Assembly: GCA_944382995.1 (NCBI GenBank)
Contig: CALWOF010000011.1
Location: 1 to 32,049, forward strand
DNA length: 32,049 nt
From: an uncultured Oscillospiraceae bacterium
GTDB lineage: Bacteria; Bacillota; Clostridia; Oscillospirales; Oscillospiraceae
Direction of reading: 5' to 3'
The notes under the pieces were generated by a model. It saw only the letters and a program-made list of their open reading frames with translations. It was not told the DNA's origin and searched no databases. This document shows, piece after piece, positions 24,198 through 32,049 of the stretch. Each line of letters starts with the position of its first letter. Position 1 is the stretch's first letter. Both the position numbers and the translations under genes were made by a program.

Positions 24198-24238
24198 CGC
24201 AAGCTCTGGACCGCTCCCTTTGCCCGGAGGGGCAAAGG
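24198..24238 (+). repeat. 41-bp hairpin repeat, copy 2
   Basis: It lies 117 bp after copy 1 in the same orientation, 39 of 41 bases identical, with the same 8-bp stem. Between the copies CGCAAAC and GTTTGCG (about 24152-24174) form another short stem. The remaining 24239-24353 holds a direct repeat of TTCGGCTGG and the dtd ribosome site; I see no gene. Confidence 0.88.
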
Positions 24239-24353
24239 GGTACGCCGCCCTGTTCGGCTGGGCAAAGCGCGTTCGGCTGGTGCGCGCCCTGCCGAAAACG
24301 ATTGTAATGAATTTGGACCTGCTGCGGGACGCAGCGGAAAAGGAGAGCGGTAT

Positions 24354-24788
24354 ATGCGCGCAGTTGTGACACGGGTGGCCCATGCCTCCGTCACCATCGG
24401 CGGCAGCATCGCCGGGCAGATCGGCCGGGGGTATCTGGTGCTGCTGGGCGTGGGCCCCGAGGACACGGAGGACACCGCCGTGAAGCTGGCGGACAAGATC
24501 TGCAACCTCCGGGTGTTCGAGGATGAAAACGGCAAGATGAACCTCAGCCTGGAGCAGGTGGGCGGCGCCCTTCTGGTGGTGTCCCAGTTCACCCTGTACG
24601 CGGACACCTCCTCCCGCCGGCCCGGCTTCACCGGCGCCGCCAGGCCGGACGTTGCCATCCCGCTGTATGAGCGGTTCATGGCCCGCTGCCGGGAGCGGGG
24701 CTTTGATGTCCAGCACGGGGAGTTCGGCGCCGACATGCAGGTGGACTCCCGCAACGACGGGCCGGTCACGATCCTTTTTGAGATATGA
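24354..24788 (+). CDS. dtd: D-aminoacyl-tRNA deacylase
   Basis: This 144-residue protein matches DTD in length and motifs: MRAVVTRV start, the catalytic SQFTLYAD motif (about 79-86) and the C-terminal NDGPVTI motif carrying the cross-subunit Gly-Pro. It hydrolyses D-amino acids (and glycine mischarged to tRNA-Ala) from tRNA in the cytoplasm as a dimer. GGAGAG lies about 8 nt upstream. In many Firmicutes it follows relA directly; here hairpin repeats have been inserted between. Confidence 0.96.
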   Translation: MRAVVTRVAHASVTIGGSIAGQIGRGYLVLLGVGPEDTEDTAVKLADKICNLRVFEDENGKMNLSLEQVGGALLVVSQFTLYADTSSRRPGFTGAARPDVAIPLYERFMARCRERGFDVQHGEFGADMQVDSRNDGPVTILFEI

Positions 24789-24863
24789 GATAGGAGCGAG
24801 GAGATAGGAGATATCTGATGCCGATAGACTGATCTCCTATCTGCTATCTCCTAACTCCTATCT
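24788..24863 (+). repeat. Imperfect inverted repeat of GATAGGAG units
   Basis: AGATAGGAG (24788-24796) and AGGAGATAG (24799-24807) match CTCCTATCT (24855-24863) and CTATCTCCT (24844-24852). In another register AGATAGGAGAT (24802-24812) pairs perfectly with ATCTCCTATCT (24832-24842). The arm repeats an AGGAGATAG-like 9-mer, so two hairpins of different register are possible. No T run follows, so it is not a standard terminator. Confidence 0.85.
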
Positions 24864-24883
24864 GACAGAACGGAGTGCATTTT

Positions 24884-25495
24884 ATGAAGATCACCACATT
24901 ACAGGTGGGCCCCATCGGCACGAACTGCTACATCCTCTGCGATGAGGAGGCCAAGGCCTGCGCCGTCGTCGATCCCGGCGGAGACGCCGGCCGGATCGCC
25001 GCCGCCGCGGCGGAGACGGGCTGCGCCCCCTGCGCCATCCTGCTGACCCACGGCCACTACGATCACACCGGCGGCGTGGCGGAGCTGCAGGAAAAATGGC
25101 CCGGCGTGCCGGTGTATCTCAACCGCCGGGACGTGTACGCCGACGCCTATACCCGGCAGCTGTTCCCGCCTCTGACCGGGGATGTGCGGGACTATGACGA
25201 GGGGGACACCGTGGCTGTGGGCGGCCTGACGGTGTCCGTCCTGGCCACGCCGGGCCACTCCGAGGGCTCCGTCACCCTCCGGTGTGGAGATACTCTGTTC
25301 TGCGGGGACACCCTCTTTGCCGGCTCCTGCGGCCGGACGGATTTCCCCGGCGGCTCCATGGAGAAGATCATGGCCTCCCTGCGGCGGCTGGGGCAGCTGG
25401 AGGGGGACCTTCAGGTGTTGCCCGGCCATATGGAGCCCTCCACCCTGGACCGGGAGCGGCGGTGGAACCCCTATCTGCTCCAGGCCATGCGGTGA
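24884..25495 (+). CDS. MBL-fold metallo-hydrolase, glyoxalase II-like
   Basis: This 203-residue protein has the metallo-beta-lactamase motifs THGHYDHTGG (HxHxDH), ATPGHSEGSV, FCGDTLFAGSCGRTDFPGG and LPGHMEPST. The length and sequence resemble the YqgX/hydroxyacylglutathione-hydrolase-like group, thiol-ester hydrolases or persulfide-type enzymes. ATG 24884 is chosen because CGGAG (24871-24875) is 8 nt upstream; a GTG at 24875 would add three residues. It lies in the conserved dtd-hydrolase-hemZ order. The substrate is not known. Confidence 0.9.
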   Translation: MKITTLQVGPIGTNCYILCDEEAKACAVVDPGGDAGRIAAAAAETGCAPCAILLTHGHYDHTGGVAELQEKWPGVPVYLNRRDVYADAYTRQLFPPLTGDVRDYDEGDTVAVGGLTVSVLATPGHSEGSVTLRCGDTLFCGDTLFAGSCGRTDFPGGSMEKIMASLRRLGQLEGDLQVLPGHMEPSTLDRERRWNPYLLQAMR

Positions 25496-25507
25496 GGAGG
25501 AGCATTT

Positions 25508-26977
25508 ATGAAACTGGTATTCCACGGCCACGACGAGCGGTATGTGGCGGAGCAGAGCCTGATGAACCTGTTTCCCGGGGAAAGGCCCGTCTATGAGCCG
25601 ATCGCGCCGGACGATGACAGCTGGGCCGTCATCTCCCTGCGGGAGGACGGGGACCGGTGCGCCGTCCGGGTGGAGCTGGCCCACGGCGGCAGGACCGGGG
25701 ACCGCACGTATGAGACGGCCCTCTCCGGCAGCGATTTTGACCGGGAGGGCCAGCGCCGTCATGCCGTGGGCGCCTGCTTTTTCCTGGCGGCCCGGGACAT
25801 CACCGGAAATACGCCCCCCTGGGGGATGCTCACCGGCGTCCGGCCCGACAAGCCGGTGACCTGGGCCCTGGAGGCAGGCAGGTCCCCGGAGGAGGCCCGG
25901 CGGCTGATGGAGCAGTTCTACTATGTGACGCCGGACCGGGCCGCCCTGGCCCTGGAGACCGGCGCCACCGCCGCCGCGGCCGCCAGACGGCTGGAGCGGC
26001 GGGACATCGACGTGTACGTGGGCATCCCCTTCTGCCCCACCCGGTGCGCCTACTGCTCCTTTGTCAGCCAGTCGGTGGAGCGGAGCTTCGCCCTGGTGCC
26101 CCCCTATGTGGACGCCCTGTGCGCGGAGATCGCCGCCGGCGGCGAGATGGTCCGCCGGGCGGGCCTGCGGGCGCGGACCTTTTACATGGGGGGCGGCACC
26201 CCCACCACGCTGACGGCGGAGCAGATGGACCGGGTGCTGACGGCCTTTGACGCCGCCTTCGACCGCTCCGCCTGCGAGGAGCTGACGGTGGAGGCCGGCC
26301 GGCCGGACACCATCACGGCGGAGAAGCTGGCGGTTTTGAAGGCCCACGGGGTCACCCGGGTGTCTGTGAATCCCCAGACCTTTGAGGAGAACGTGCTGCG
26401 GGCCATCGGCCGCTGCCACACGGCGGCGGACATCGGCGATGCCATGGAGCTGGTGGGGCGGTACGGCTTTCCCCATGTGAACATGGATCTGATCGCGGGA
26501 CTGCCCGAGGACACGGCGGAGGGCTTCCGCCGGTCCCTGGACCGGTGCCTCTCCTTCGGACCGGACGACATCACCATCCACACCCTGGCGCTGAAAAAGG
26601 GCAGCCGCATCCTGACGGAGGGACTGCGGATCCCCGACGCGGAGACAGTGGCGGCCATGCTGGACTACGCCGCCCCCGCCCTGCGGGGCGCCGGCTACCG
26701 CCCCTATTACCTCTACCGGCAGAAGTACATGTCCGGCAGCTTTGAGAACATCGGCTGGTGCCGCGAGGGCGGCGAGTGCTGGTACAACGTGGACATCATG
26801 TCGGAGCTGTGCTCCATCCTGTCCTTCGGCGCCGCCGGGTCCACCAAGATGGTGGTGCCGGGCACCAATCAGATCCAGCGGGCCTTCAATGTGAAGTACC
26901 CCAAGGAGTATGTGGAGCGGCCGGAGAAGTGGCGCGCCAACCAGGCCGCCTTCGCCGCGTTTTACGAGACAGTGTGA
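25508..26977 (+). CDS. hemZ: Coproporphyrinogen III dehydrogenase-like radical SAM protein HemZ
   Basis: This 489-residue protein has an N-terminal HemZ-specific region and a radical SAM core with CxxxCxxC at Cys176, Cys180 and Cys183 in GIPFCPTRCAYCSF, then MGGGTPTTL and ETFEENVLRAIGR-like motifs. The C-terminal KYMSGSFENIGW matches HemZ proteins, which are named for oxygen-independent coproporphyrinogen III oxidation, though this activity is doubtful in organisms lacking haem synthesis. No haem genes are visible here. GGAGGAG precedes ATG 25508. Confidence 0.93.
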   Translation: MKLVFHGHDERYVAEQSLMNLFPGERPVYEPIAPDDDSWAVISLREDGDRCAVRVELAHGGRTGDRTYETALSGSDFDREGQRRHAVGACFFLAARDITGNTPPWGMLTGVRPDKPVTWALEAGRSPEEARRLMEQFYYVTPDRAALALETGATAAAAARRLERRDIDVYVGIPFCPTRCAYCSFVSQSVERSFALVPPYVDALCAEIAAGGEMVRRAGLRARTFYMGGGTPTTLTAEQMDRVLTAFDAAFDRSACEELTVEAGRPDTITAEKLAVLKAHGVTRVSVNPQTFEENVLRAIGRCHTAADIGDAMELVGRYGFPHVNMDLIAGLPEDTAEGFRRSLDRCLSFGPDDITIHTLALKKGSRILTEGLRIPDAETVAAMLDYAAPALRGAGYRPYYLYRQKYMSGSFENIGWCREGGECWYNVDIMSELCSILSFGAAGSTKMVVPGTNQIQRAFNVKYPKEYVERPEKWRANQAAFAAFYETV

Positions 26978-26991
26978 AAGGAGTTTCCCCC

Positions 26992-27924
26992 ATGGCCTAT
27001 TCCCTGAAAGAGATCAACGACGCCGTCCGCTCTGACCCCAAGGGCTTCGCGGAGGCGTGCGATGCCGCCTTCGCGGAGAAGGTGCGCTCCGCCGCCCGGA
27101 AGATCGCCGACCACAGGAGAGAGTCCCGCATCATCCTGCTCTCCGGGCCCTCCGGCTCCGGCAAGACCACCACGGCATTGAAGATCGAGGAGGAGCTGGA
27201 GCGGATGGGCATCCAGACCCACACCATCTCCATGGACAACTACTTCAACACCATCGACCCGGAGACAGCGCCCCGGAACCGGGAGGGAGCCATCGACTAC
27301 GAGTCCCCCTTCTGCCTGGACATCGAGCTTTTGAACCGCCACTTCTCCATGCTGGACCGGGGCGAGACCATTCATGTGCCCAAGTACGAGTTCGCCCGGC
27401 AGATGCGCTCGGACATCTTCTCCCAGCCGCTGAAGCTGGGGCCCGACGAGCTGGCCATTTTCGAGGGCATCCACGCCCTCAACGACGTGATCGTGGGCAA
27501 GAACCCCAAGGCCTTCAAGCTCTATATCGCCGCCCGGTCCAACGTGGCGGAGGAGGACGGGACCGTGGCCTTCCAGCACTCCTGGCTGCGGCTTTGCCGC
27601 CGGATCGTCCGGGACTACAAGTTCCGGGGCAGCGACGCCAGCTTCACGCTGAAGATGTGGCCCAACGTCCGCCGGGGGGAGAAGCTCTACATCTCCCCCT
27701 ACAAGGAGAACGCGGACCTGATGTTCGACTCCTCCCTGCCGGATGAGGTGTCGGTGCTCAAGCCCTTTGTGACGCCGCTGCTGGAGGCCCTGCCCAAGGG
27801 CCGCTACGACACCGCTGACGATATCCTCCGCGGCCTGGAGAAGATCGAGGCCATGGAGCAGACCCATGTGGCCCCGGACTCCCTGCTGCGGGAGTTCATC
27901 GGAGGCAGCGCCTATACCTACTGA
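26992..27924 (+). CDS. Nucleoside kinase, uridine kinase family
   Basis: The 310-residue protein has a P-loop, GPSGSGKTT at 52-60, followed by SMDNYF, an EGIHALND motif and RRIVRDYKFRG, which are uridine-kinase features. Unlike the roughly 550-residue Clostridial Udk it has only a short N-terminal segment before the kinase. It probably phosphorylates a nucleoside with ATP or GTP. AAAGGAG lies upstream of ATG 26992; the start used avoids overlap with hemZ. Specificity is inferred. Confidence 0.86.
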   Translation: MAYSLKEINDAVRSDPKGFAEACDAAFAEKVRSAARKIADHRRESRIILLSGPSGSGKTTTALKIEEELERMGIQTHTISMDNYFNTIDPETAPRNREGAIDYESPFCLDIELLNRHFSMLDRGETIHVPKYEFARQMRSDIFSQPLKLGPDELAIFEGIHALNDVIVGKNPKAFKLYIAARSNVAEEDGTVAFQHSWLRLCRRIVRDYKFRGSDASFTLKMWPNVRRGEKLYISPYKENADLMFDSSLPDEVSVLKPFVTPLLEALPKGRYDTADDILRGLEKIEAMEQTHVAPDSLLREFIGGSAYTY

Positions 27925-27963
27925 GCCGGAGAGGCCCGTATTTTTCAGGGGAGGTCAGACGGT

Positions 27964-28356
27964 ATGAATGAACGGCTTGAGACCCTGCTGGACACCGTGC
28001 GCCGCACAGCCGGTCAACTGGGCGGCACCGCCGCGGACGCCGCCTGGGGTGTGGGAAAGCGGGCGGAGGAGCTGATGTCCGCCGCCCGGCTGCGGCTGCG
28101 GATCGCCGCGCTGGAGGGCCGGGAGGAGGGGTGCTTCGCCGAGATCGGCGAGATGCTCTACGCCACCCACACCGGCCACCCCACGGACTCCGACGCCCTG
28201 CTGGAAAAGCTCCGGGAGGTCGACAGCCTCCGGGCGGAGCGTGCCCGGCTGGAGCACCTTCTGGACCGGCGGCGGGAGGCGGCGGTCTGCCCGGTCTGCG
28301 GCGCGCCCGCCCGGAAGGACGACGTGTTCTGCCGCGCCTGCGGAAAAAGACTGTGA
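27964..28356 (+). CDS. Coiled-coil zinc-ribbon protein
   Basis: The 130-residue protein has a helical, charged N-terminal two-thirds likely to form a coiled coil, and a C-terminal zinc ribbon with Cys109, Cys112, Cys123 and Cys126 (CPVCG...CRACG). GGGGAGG (27948-27954) is 9 nt before ATG 27964. It lies 12 bp before the purine nucleoside phosphorylase gene, so the two are probably co-transcribed. Function unknown. Confidence 0.83.
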   Translation: MNERLETLLDTVRRTAGQLGGTAADAAWGVGKRAEELMSAARLRLRIAALEGREEGCFAEIGEMLYATHTGHPTDSDALLEKLREVDSLRAERARLEHLLDRRREAAVCPVCGAPARKDDVFCRACGKRL

Positions 28357-28368
28357 GGAGGCCCAGCC

Positions 28369-29193
28369 ATGGCACACACGCTGGAACAGCTCCGTGAGAG
28401 CGCCCGGGTCCTGGAGGCCCGGCTGGGGGACTTTCGCCCCAGGTGCCTGCTGATCCTGGGCTCCGGCCTGGGGGCGCTGGCGGACGAGGTGGAGGGCCCG
28501 GTCGCTGTCCCCTACGGAGAGGTGCCCCACATGGGCGTCTCCACCGCCCCGGACCACGCCGGCCGCTTCGTCTTCGGCCGCCTGGCGGGACAGGACGTGG
28601 CGGTGATGCAGGGCCGGCTCCACACCTATGAGGGCTGGTCCTTTGCGGACGTCAGCTTCCCGGTCCGGCTGCTGCGGCTGCTGGGGGCCCGGACCGTGAT
28701 CGTCACCAACGCCGCCGGCGCGGTGAACCGGGACTTCTCGGCGGGGGACATCATGCTGATCACCGACCATATCAAGCTCTTCGGCCCCAGTCCCCTGCAG
28801 GGGCCCAACCTCGATGCGCTGGGCCCCCGATTCCCGGACATGAGCCATGTCTATACGCCGGCTCTGCAGGACGCCGCCCGCTCCGCGGCGGCGGAGCGGG
28901 CCATCCCCCTGCGGGAGGGGGTCTACATGTTCTTCCCCGGCCCCCAGTACGAGACCCCGGCGGAGATCCGGGCCGCCCGCATCCTGGGGGCGGACGCCGT
29001 GGGCATGTCCACGGTGCCGGAGGCCATCGCGGCCGCCCACTGCGGCATGGAGGTGCTGGGCTTCACCCTGTGCACCAACATGGCCGCCGGCGTGCTGGAC
29101 CGGCCCCTGTCCTCGGATGAGGTGCTCTCCGCCGCGGCGGAGGCGGGACCCCGGTTCTCCGCCCTGGTGAAGGCGTGCCTGACCCGGTTATAA
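28369..29193 (+). CDS. Purine nucleoside phosphorylase (class II)
   Basis: This 274-residue protein has trimeric PNP motifs: GSGLG (31-35), MQGRLHTYEG (80-89), TNAAGAVN (119-126), FFPGPQYETP and VGMSTVPE. It converts guanosine/inosine (and deoxy forms) plus phosphate to base and (deoxy)ribose-1-phosphate in the cytoplasm. GAGGAGG precedes ATG 28369. It sits after the nucleoside kinase and zinc-ribbon protein, suggesting a salvage cluster. PunA/DeoD naming depends on orthology I cannot check. Confidence 0.94.
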   Translation: MAHTLEQLRESARVLEARLGDFRPRCLLILGSGLGALADEVEGPVAVPYGEVPHMGVSTAPDHAGRFVFGRLAGQDVAVMQGRLHTYEGWSFADVSFPVRLLRLLGARTVIVTNAAGAVNRDFSAGDIMLITDHIKLFGPSPLQGPNLDALGPRFPDMSHVYTPALQDAARSAAAERAIPLREGVYMFFPGPQYETPAEIRAARILGADAVGMSTVPEAIAAAHCGMEVLGFTLCTNMAAGVLDRPLSSDEVLSAAAEAGPRFSALVKACLTRL

Positions 29194-29276
29194 TACCGGC
29201 CGGGATGCCATAGGCTCATAGAGCCGGCCCTCCGCGGGCCAATATCTCTCTGAACGGATTTTGAGGTAATCGCTCC

Positions 29277-30890
29277 ATGTCTAGTAAACGCAAACAGTCC
29301 TTTCTGGGCGGCGCAGCCATCCTGGCCGCGGCGGTGGCCATCGTAAAGGTCATCGGCGCCTTTTACAAGTTCCCCCTGAACAACATCCTGGGGGGCGAGG
29401 GCAAGACCTATTTCGACACCGCCTACCGGATCTACAACTTCCTGCTGACCTTCTCCACCGCCGGGCTGCCCCTGGCCATCTCCAAGCTCACCAGCCAGGC
29501 CCACGCCCAGGGCCGGGAGAACGAGAAGCGGAAGATCTTCCGGGTGTCCCTCGTCCTCTTCCTGTGCCTGGGCACGGTGGGCTCGCTGTTCATGTTCTTC
29601 CAGGCGGACGGCCTGGCGGGCTTCCTGGAGAACAGCCTGGCCGCCCAGCCCATCCGGGCCCTGGCGCCGGCGGTGTTCTGCGTGTGCCTGCTGGCCTGTA
29701 TGCGGGGCTACACCCAGGGCCAGGGCAACATGACGCCCACCGCCGTCTCCCAGGTGCTGGAGGCCCTGCTGAAGCTGGCCGTGGGCCTGCCCCTGGCCTG
29801 GTATGTGCTGCACATCGGCTTGAGCCTGGACATGGGCGCCGCCGGCGCCATTCTGGGCGTCACCATGGGCACTGCCGTGTCGCTGCTGTTCCTGACCGGG
29901 TATCTGGCCACCCACCGCAACCGGGCGGAGACCCTGGACGTCCCCTCCGGCAGCGGCCAGCTGATCCGGCAGATCCTGGCCTTCGGCATCCCCATCACCC
30001 TGAGCAACTCCGCCATGAGCATCATCAACATCATCGACACGAAGATCGTCATGGGTCAGCTGCAGAACGCCCTGCTGCTCTCGGAGCCCGATGCCGCCCT
30101 GCTGAACGGACAGTACAGCATGGCCATGGATATGCCGAACATGGTGGCCTCCTTCGTCTATCCCGTCACCATGAGCCTGATCCCCTTCGCGGCGGCGGCC
30201 CTGGCCCGGCAGGACAACGCCGGCGCGGACCGCATCATCTCCTCCGCCTTCCGGATCATCGCCATCCTGGCCCTGCCGGCGGGCGTGGGCCTGAGCGCCC
30301 TGGCCACCCCCATCATGGTGCTGGTGCTGCCCACCCAGCGGGAGGACGCCCTGGCCGCCGGTCCCCATCTGCAGGTGCTGGGCATCGCCCTCATCTTCAT
30401 CTGCCTGATGATCCTGACCAACGCCATCCTGCAGACCTACGGCAGGGAGCGCATCCCCATCTTCACCGTCATCGCCGGCGGTGTGGTCAAGGTGGTCATG
30501 AACTACATCCTGGTGGGGAATCCGGACATCAACATCCACGGCGCGCCCATCTCCACCCTGTGCTGCTACATGGTGATCGTGGGCCTGAACCTGTACTTCG
30601 TCTGGAAGTACTCCCCGCAAAAGCCCCGGTACCTCAGCCTGTTCGCCAAGCCCGTCGCCGCCTCCGTGCTCATGGGGATCGGCGCCTGGGCGGTGTACGG
30701 TCTGTCTGACCGCCTCCTCTTCGGCGGCAGCGACGCCTATCTCGCCGTCGCCGCATCCGCCCTGCTGGGCATCTGTGCCGGCGTGGCGGTCTACGGCGTG
30801 CTGGTCATCGCCCTGCGGATCCTCCGGGCGGAGGACGTCCGGTCCATCCCCCACGGGGAGAAGCTCATTAAACTTCTGCACTTAAAATGA
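29277..30890 (+). CDS. Polysaccharide/lipid II-type flippase (SpoVB/MurJ-like, MATE-MOP family)
   Basis: This 537-residue membrane protein shows about 14 hydrophobic helices, with the family start GGAAILAAAVAIVKVIGAFYKFPLNNILG and the motifs AYRIYNFLLTFSTAGLPLAISKL and RGYTQGQGNMTPTAVSQVLEA of SpoVB-type exporters. It probably moves a lipid-linked sugar across the membrane. The preceding 83 bp contain a GGCTC/GAGCC hairpin and a weak GAGG ribosome site (29263-29266). In many spore-forming Clostridia this gene precedes mazG, as here. SpoVB as opposed to MurJ cannot be separated by sequence alone. Confidence 0.9.
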   Translation: MSSKRKQSFLGGAAILAAAVAIVKVIGAFYKFPLNNILGGEGKTYFDTAYRIYNFLLTFSTAGLPLAISKLTSQAHAQGRENEKRKIFRVSLVLFLCLGTVGSLFMFFQADGLAGFLENSLAAQPIRALAPAVFCVCLLACMRGYTQGQGNMTPTAVSQVLEALLKLAVGLPLAWYVLHIGLSLDMGAAGAILGVTMGTAVSLLFLTGYLATHRNRAETLDVPSGSGQLIRQILAFGIPITLSNSAMSIINIIDTKIVMGQLQNALLLSEPDAALLNGQYSMAMDMPNMVASFVYPVTMSLIPFAAAALARQDNAGADRIISSAFRIIAILALPAGVGLSALATPIMVLVLPTQREDALAAGPHLQVLGIALIFICLMILTNAILQTYGRERIPIFTVIAGGVVKVVMNYILVGNPDINIHGAPISTLCCYMVIVGLNLYFVWKYSPQKPRYLSLFAKPVAASVLMGIGAWAVYGLSDRLLFGGSDAYLAVAASALLGICAGVAVYGVLVIALRILRAEDVRSIPHGEKLIKLLHLK

Positions 30891-30981
30891 GAGCTGCGGA
30901 GGCCCCTGTCGGGGAAAAAGCTGAAATTCCCTGAAAAATCAAGGGTTTCCTGTGAATTTTTCTTGCAAAGGCAGGCATCTT

Positions 30982-31788
30982 ATGGTAGAGTTTCAACGTA
31001 AGGATCACTACAGCTACGAGGACTTTCTGGAGATCATGCGTCTGCTGCGCGCACCGGGGGGCTGCCCCTGGGACCGGGAGCAGACCCACGGCTCCATCCG
31101 CCGGAATTTCCTGGAGGAGACCTACGAGGTCCTGGACGCCATCGACCGCGACGACCCCCACGCCATGTGCGAGGAGCTGGGGGATGTGCTGATGCAGGTG
31201 GTCTTCCACGCCCAGATCGAGGCGGAGCGGGGCCGGTTCACCATGGATGACGTGGTGGACGGCGTGGCCCAGAAGCTGGTCTACCGCCATCCCCATGTGT
31301 TCGGGGAGGTCCGGGCGGACACCTCCCAGCAGGTCCTGGTGAACTGGGAGGCGCTCAAGCGCCGGGAGAAGGGACAGCGGTCCACGGCGGACGCCGTGGA
31401 GTCCGTGCCCCACACGCTGCCCGCCCTGTGGCGGGCGGAGAAGATCCAGTCCAAGACCGCCAAGGCGGGATTTGACTGGAAGAGCGCCCTCCAGGCCCTG
31501 GACAAGCTGGAGGAGGAGGTCCGGGAGCTCCGGGCCGCCCTGGAGGCCGGAGGCCCCGCCGACGCGCCCCACGGTGCGGCGGAGGAGGTGGGCGATGCCC
31601 TCTTTATGGCCGCCAAGATCGCCCAGATGTCCGGCGTGGACCCGGAGGAGGCCCTCCACTGTGCCTGCGACAAGTTCGACCGCCGCTTCCGGGCGGTGGA
31701 GGAGTCTGCGGACAAGCCCCTGGCGGAGTGCACGGAGGAGGAGCTGCTGGCCCTCTGGGACCGGGCGAAGGCCCAGGATCCGTCTTAA
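30982..31788 (+). CDS. mazG: Nucleoside triphosphate pyrophosphohydrolase
   Basis: This 268-residue protein has two MazG domains. The first carries CPWDREQTH (28-36), EETYE (45-49) and EELGD (64-68); the second has EEVREL and EEVGDALFMAAK in the same metal-binding pattern. It cleaves non-canonical nucleotides to monophosphates and pyrophosphate. ATG 30982 is chosen as conserved sequence begins there; GTG 30952 would add a non-homologous stretch. The ribosome site is weak (AAAGG/GGCAGG). A short CGCGGA/TCCGCG hairpin (31790-31806) follows. Confidence 0.94.
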   Translation: MVEFQRKDHYSYEDFLEIMRLLRAPGGCPWDREQTHGSIRRNFLEETYEVLDAIDRDDPHAMCEELGDVLMQVVFHAQIEAERGRFTMDDVVDGVAQKLVYRHPHVFGEVRADTSQQVLVNWEALKRREKGQRSTADAVESVPHTLPALWRAEKIQSKTAKAGFDWKSALQALDKLEEEVRELRAALEAGGPADAPHGAAEEVGDALFMAAKIAQMSGVDPEEALHCACDKFDRRFRAVEESADKPLAECTEEELLALWDRAKAQDPS

Positions 31789-31855
31789 TCGCGGAGACGT
31801 TCCGCGTTAGGAATACGAATGAGACCCCAACACACTGTATAGGAGGATTACACCC

Positions 31856-32049
31856 ATGAACAAAGCCGAACTCATCAATTCTGTCGCCGCTTCCGCCGAC
31901 GTCTCCAAGAAGGAGGCCGAGGCCGTTGTGTCCGCCACCTTTGACGCCATCACCGCCGCTCTGAAGGACGGTGACAAGGTGCAGCTGGTGGGCTTTGGCT
32001 CCTTCGAGGTCAAGAAGCGCGCCGCCCGCGTGGGCCGCAACCCCAAGAC
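31856..32049 (+). CDS. hup: HU-family DNA-binding protein, N-terminal part
   Basis: ATG 31856 has AGGAGG (31841-31846) 9 nt upstream. The 64 visible residues run MNKAELINSV to the start of the flexible arm (GFGSFEVKKR, then RVGRNPK), the core HU sequence. The protein continues beyond the window. HU is a dimeric nucleoid protein. It follows mazG as in many Firmicutes. Confidence 0.96.
   Translation, partial: MNKAELINSVAASADVSKKEAEAVVSATFDAITAALKDGDKVQLVGFGSFEVKKRAARVGRNPK

Noticed and set aside
24055..24372. Frames on both strands across the relA-dtd intergenic repeats
   Set aside because: Translations simply repeat the duplicated DNA (for example a LCPSGQRERSRAC-type peptide twice) and have no ribosome site; the repeats explain the open frame.
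30891..30981. A promoter for mazG at TTGCAA 30963 with TAGAGT at 30986
   Set aside because: The -10 would lie downstream of the mazG ATG, so this cannot serve the chosen start; the gene is probably read from the flippase transcript.
1..32049. CRISPR arrays, transposases, prophage genes, restriction or toxin-antitoxin systems
   Set aside because: No repeat-spacer pattern, integrase or defence-type protein was recognised on either strand.

Overview
The window reads as a chromosomal stretch from a GC-rich, anaerobic member of the Clostridia, most likely an Oscillospiraceae-type gut bacterium (Flavonifractor, Oscillibacter or Lawsonibacter-like). This is inferred from gene content: a CoA-dependent 2-oxoacid:ferredoxin oxidoreductase, T-box control of an aminotransferase, strong GGAGG ribosome sites, SLH-domain secretion, HemZ, a SpoVB-type flippase, and the recJ-relA-dtd-hydrolase-hemZ and flippase-mazG-HU gene orders typical of Firmicutes. 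No phage, transposase or CRISPR array is visible, and codon and base use look even throughout.

Layout. 1-2560: end of a four-subunit ferredoxin-dependent branched-chain 2-oxoacid oxidoreductase operon (delta partial, alpha, beta, gamma), closed by a terminator. 2641-4115: promoter, T-box leader (probable Ile specifier) and branched-chain aminotransferase ilvE. 4115-5200 (minus): acetyltransferase plus a small membrane zinc-ribbon protein. 5225-7237: htpG with a possible operator. 7251-14271 (minus): one long operon for an oligopeptide/dipeptide ABC importer (binding protein, two permeases, two ATPases), followed in tight overlap by a DUF3810 membrane metalloprotease-like protein and a GT8 glycosyltransferase. 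14355-15994: divergent operon of a DagK-like lipid kinase and a CoA-pyrophosphatase-type Nudix hydrolase. 16015-17177 (minus): a histidine phosphatase fused to an acetyltransferase domain. 17245-17965: a 59-residue membrane peptide, tRNA-Ser(GGA) with its own promoter and terminator, and about 220 bp of unexplained structured DNA. 18009-19635 (minus): a secreted SLH protein with a degenerate GH18-like domain. 19687-28356 (plus): recJ, relA, dtd, metallo-hydrolase, hemZ, nucleoside kinase and a zinc-ribbon protein; 28369-32049: purine nucleoside phosphorylase, flippase, mazG and the start of an HU gene.

How it works together. The oxidoreductase and IlvE act on the same branched-chain 2-oxoacids, so the first 4 kb is a branched-chain amino acid/acyl-CoA module. 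The recJ-to-mazG half is mostly housekeeping: repair, stringent response, tRNA proofreading, haem-type chemistry, nucleoside salvage, nucleotide sanitation and envelope lipid export. The least ordinary parts are the two non-coding repeat structures flanking dtd, the peptide-transporter operon with its two extra envelope genes, the phosphatase-acetyltransferase fusion, and the SLH protein whose glycosidase motif has lost its acid. I did not find a clearly new multi-gene system.
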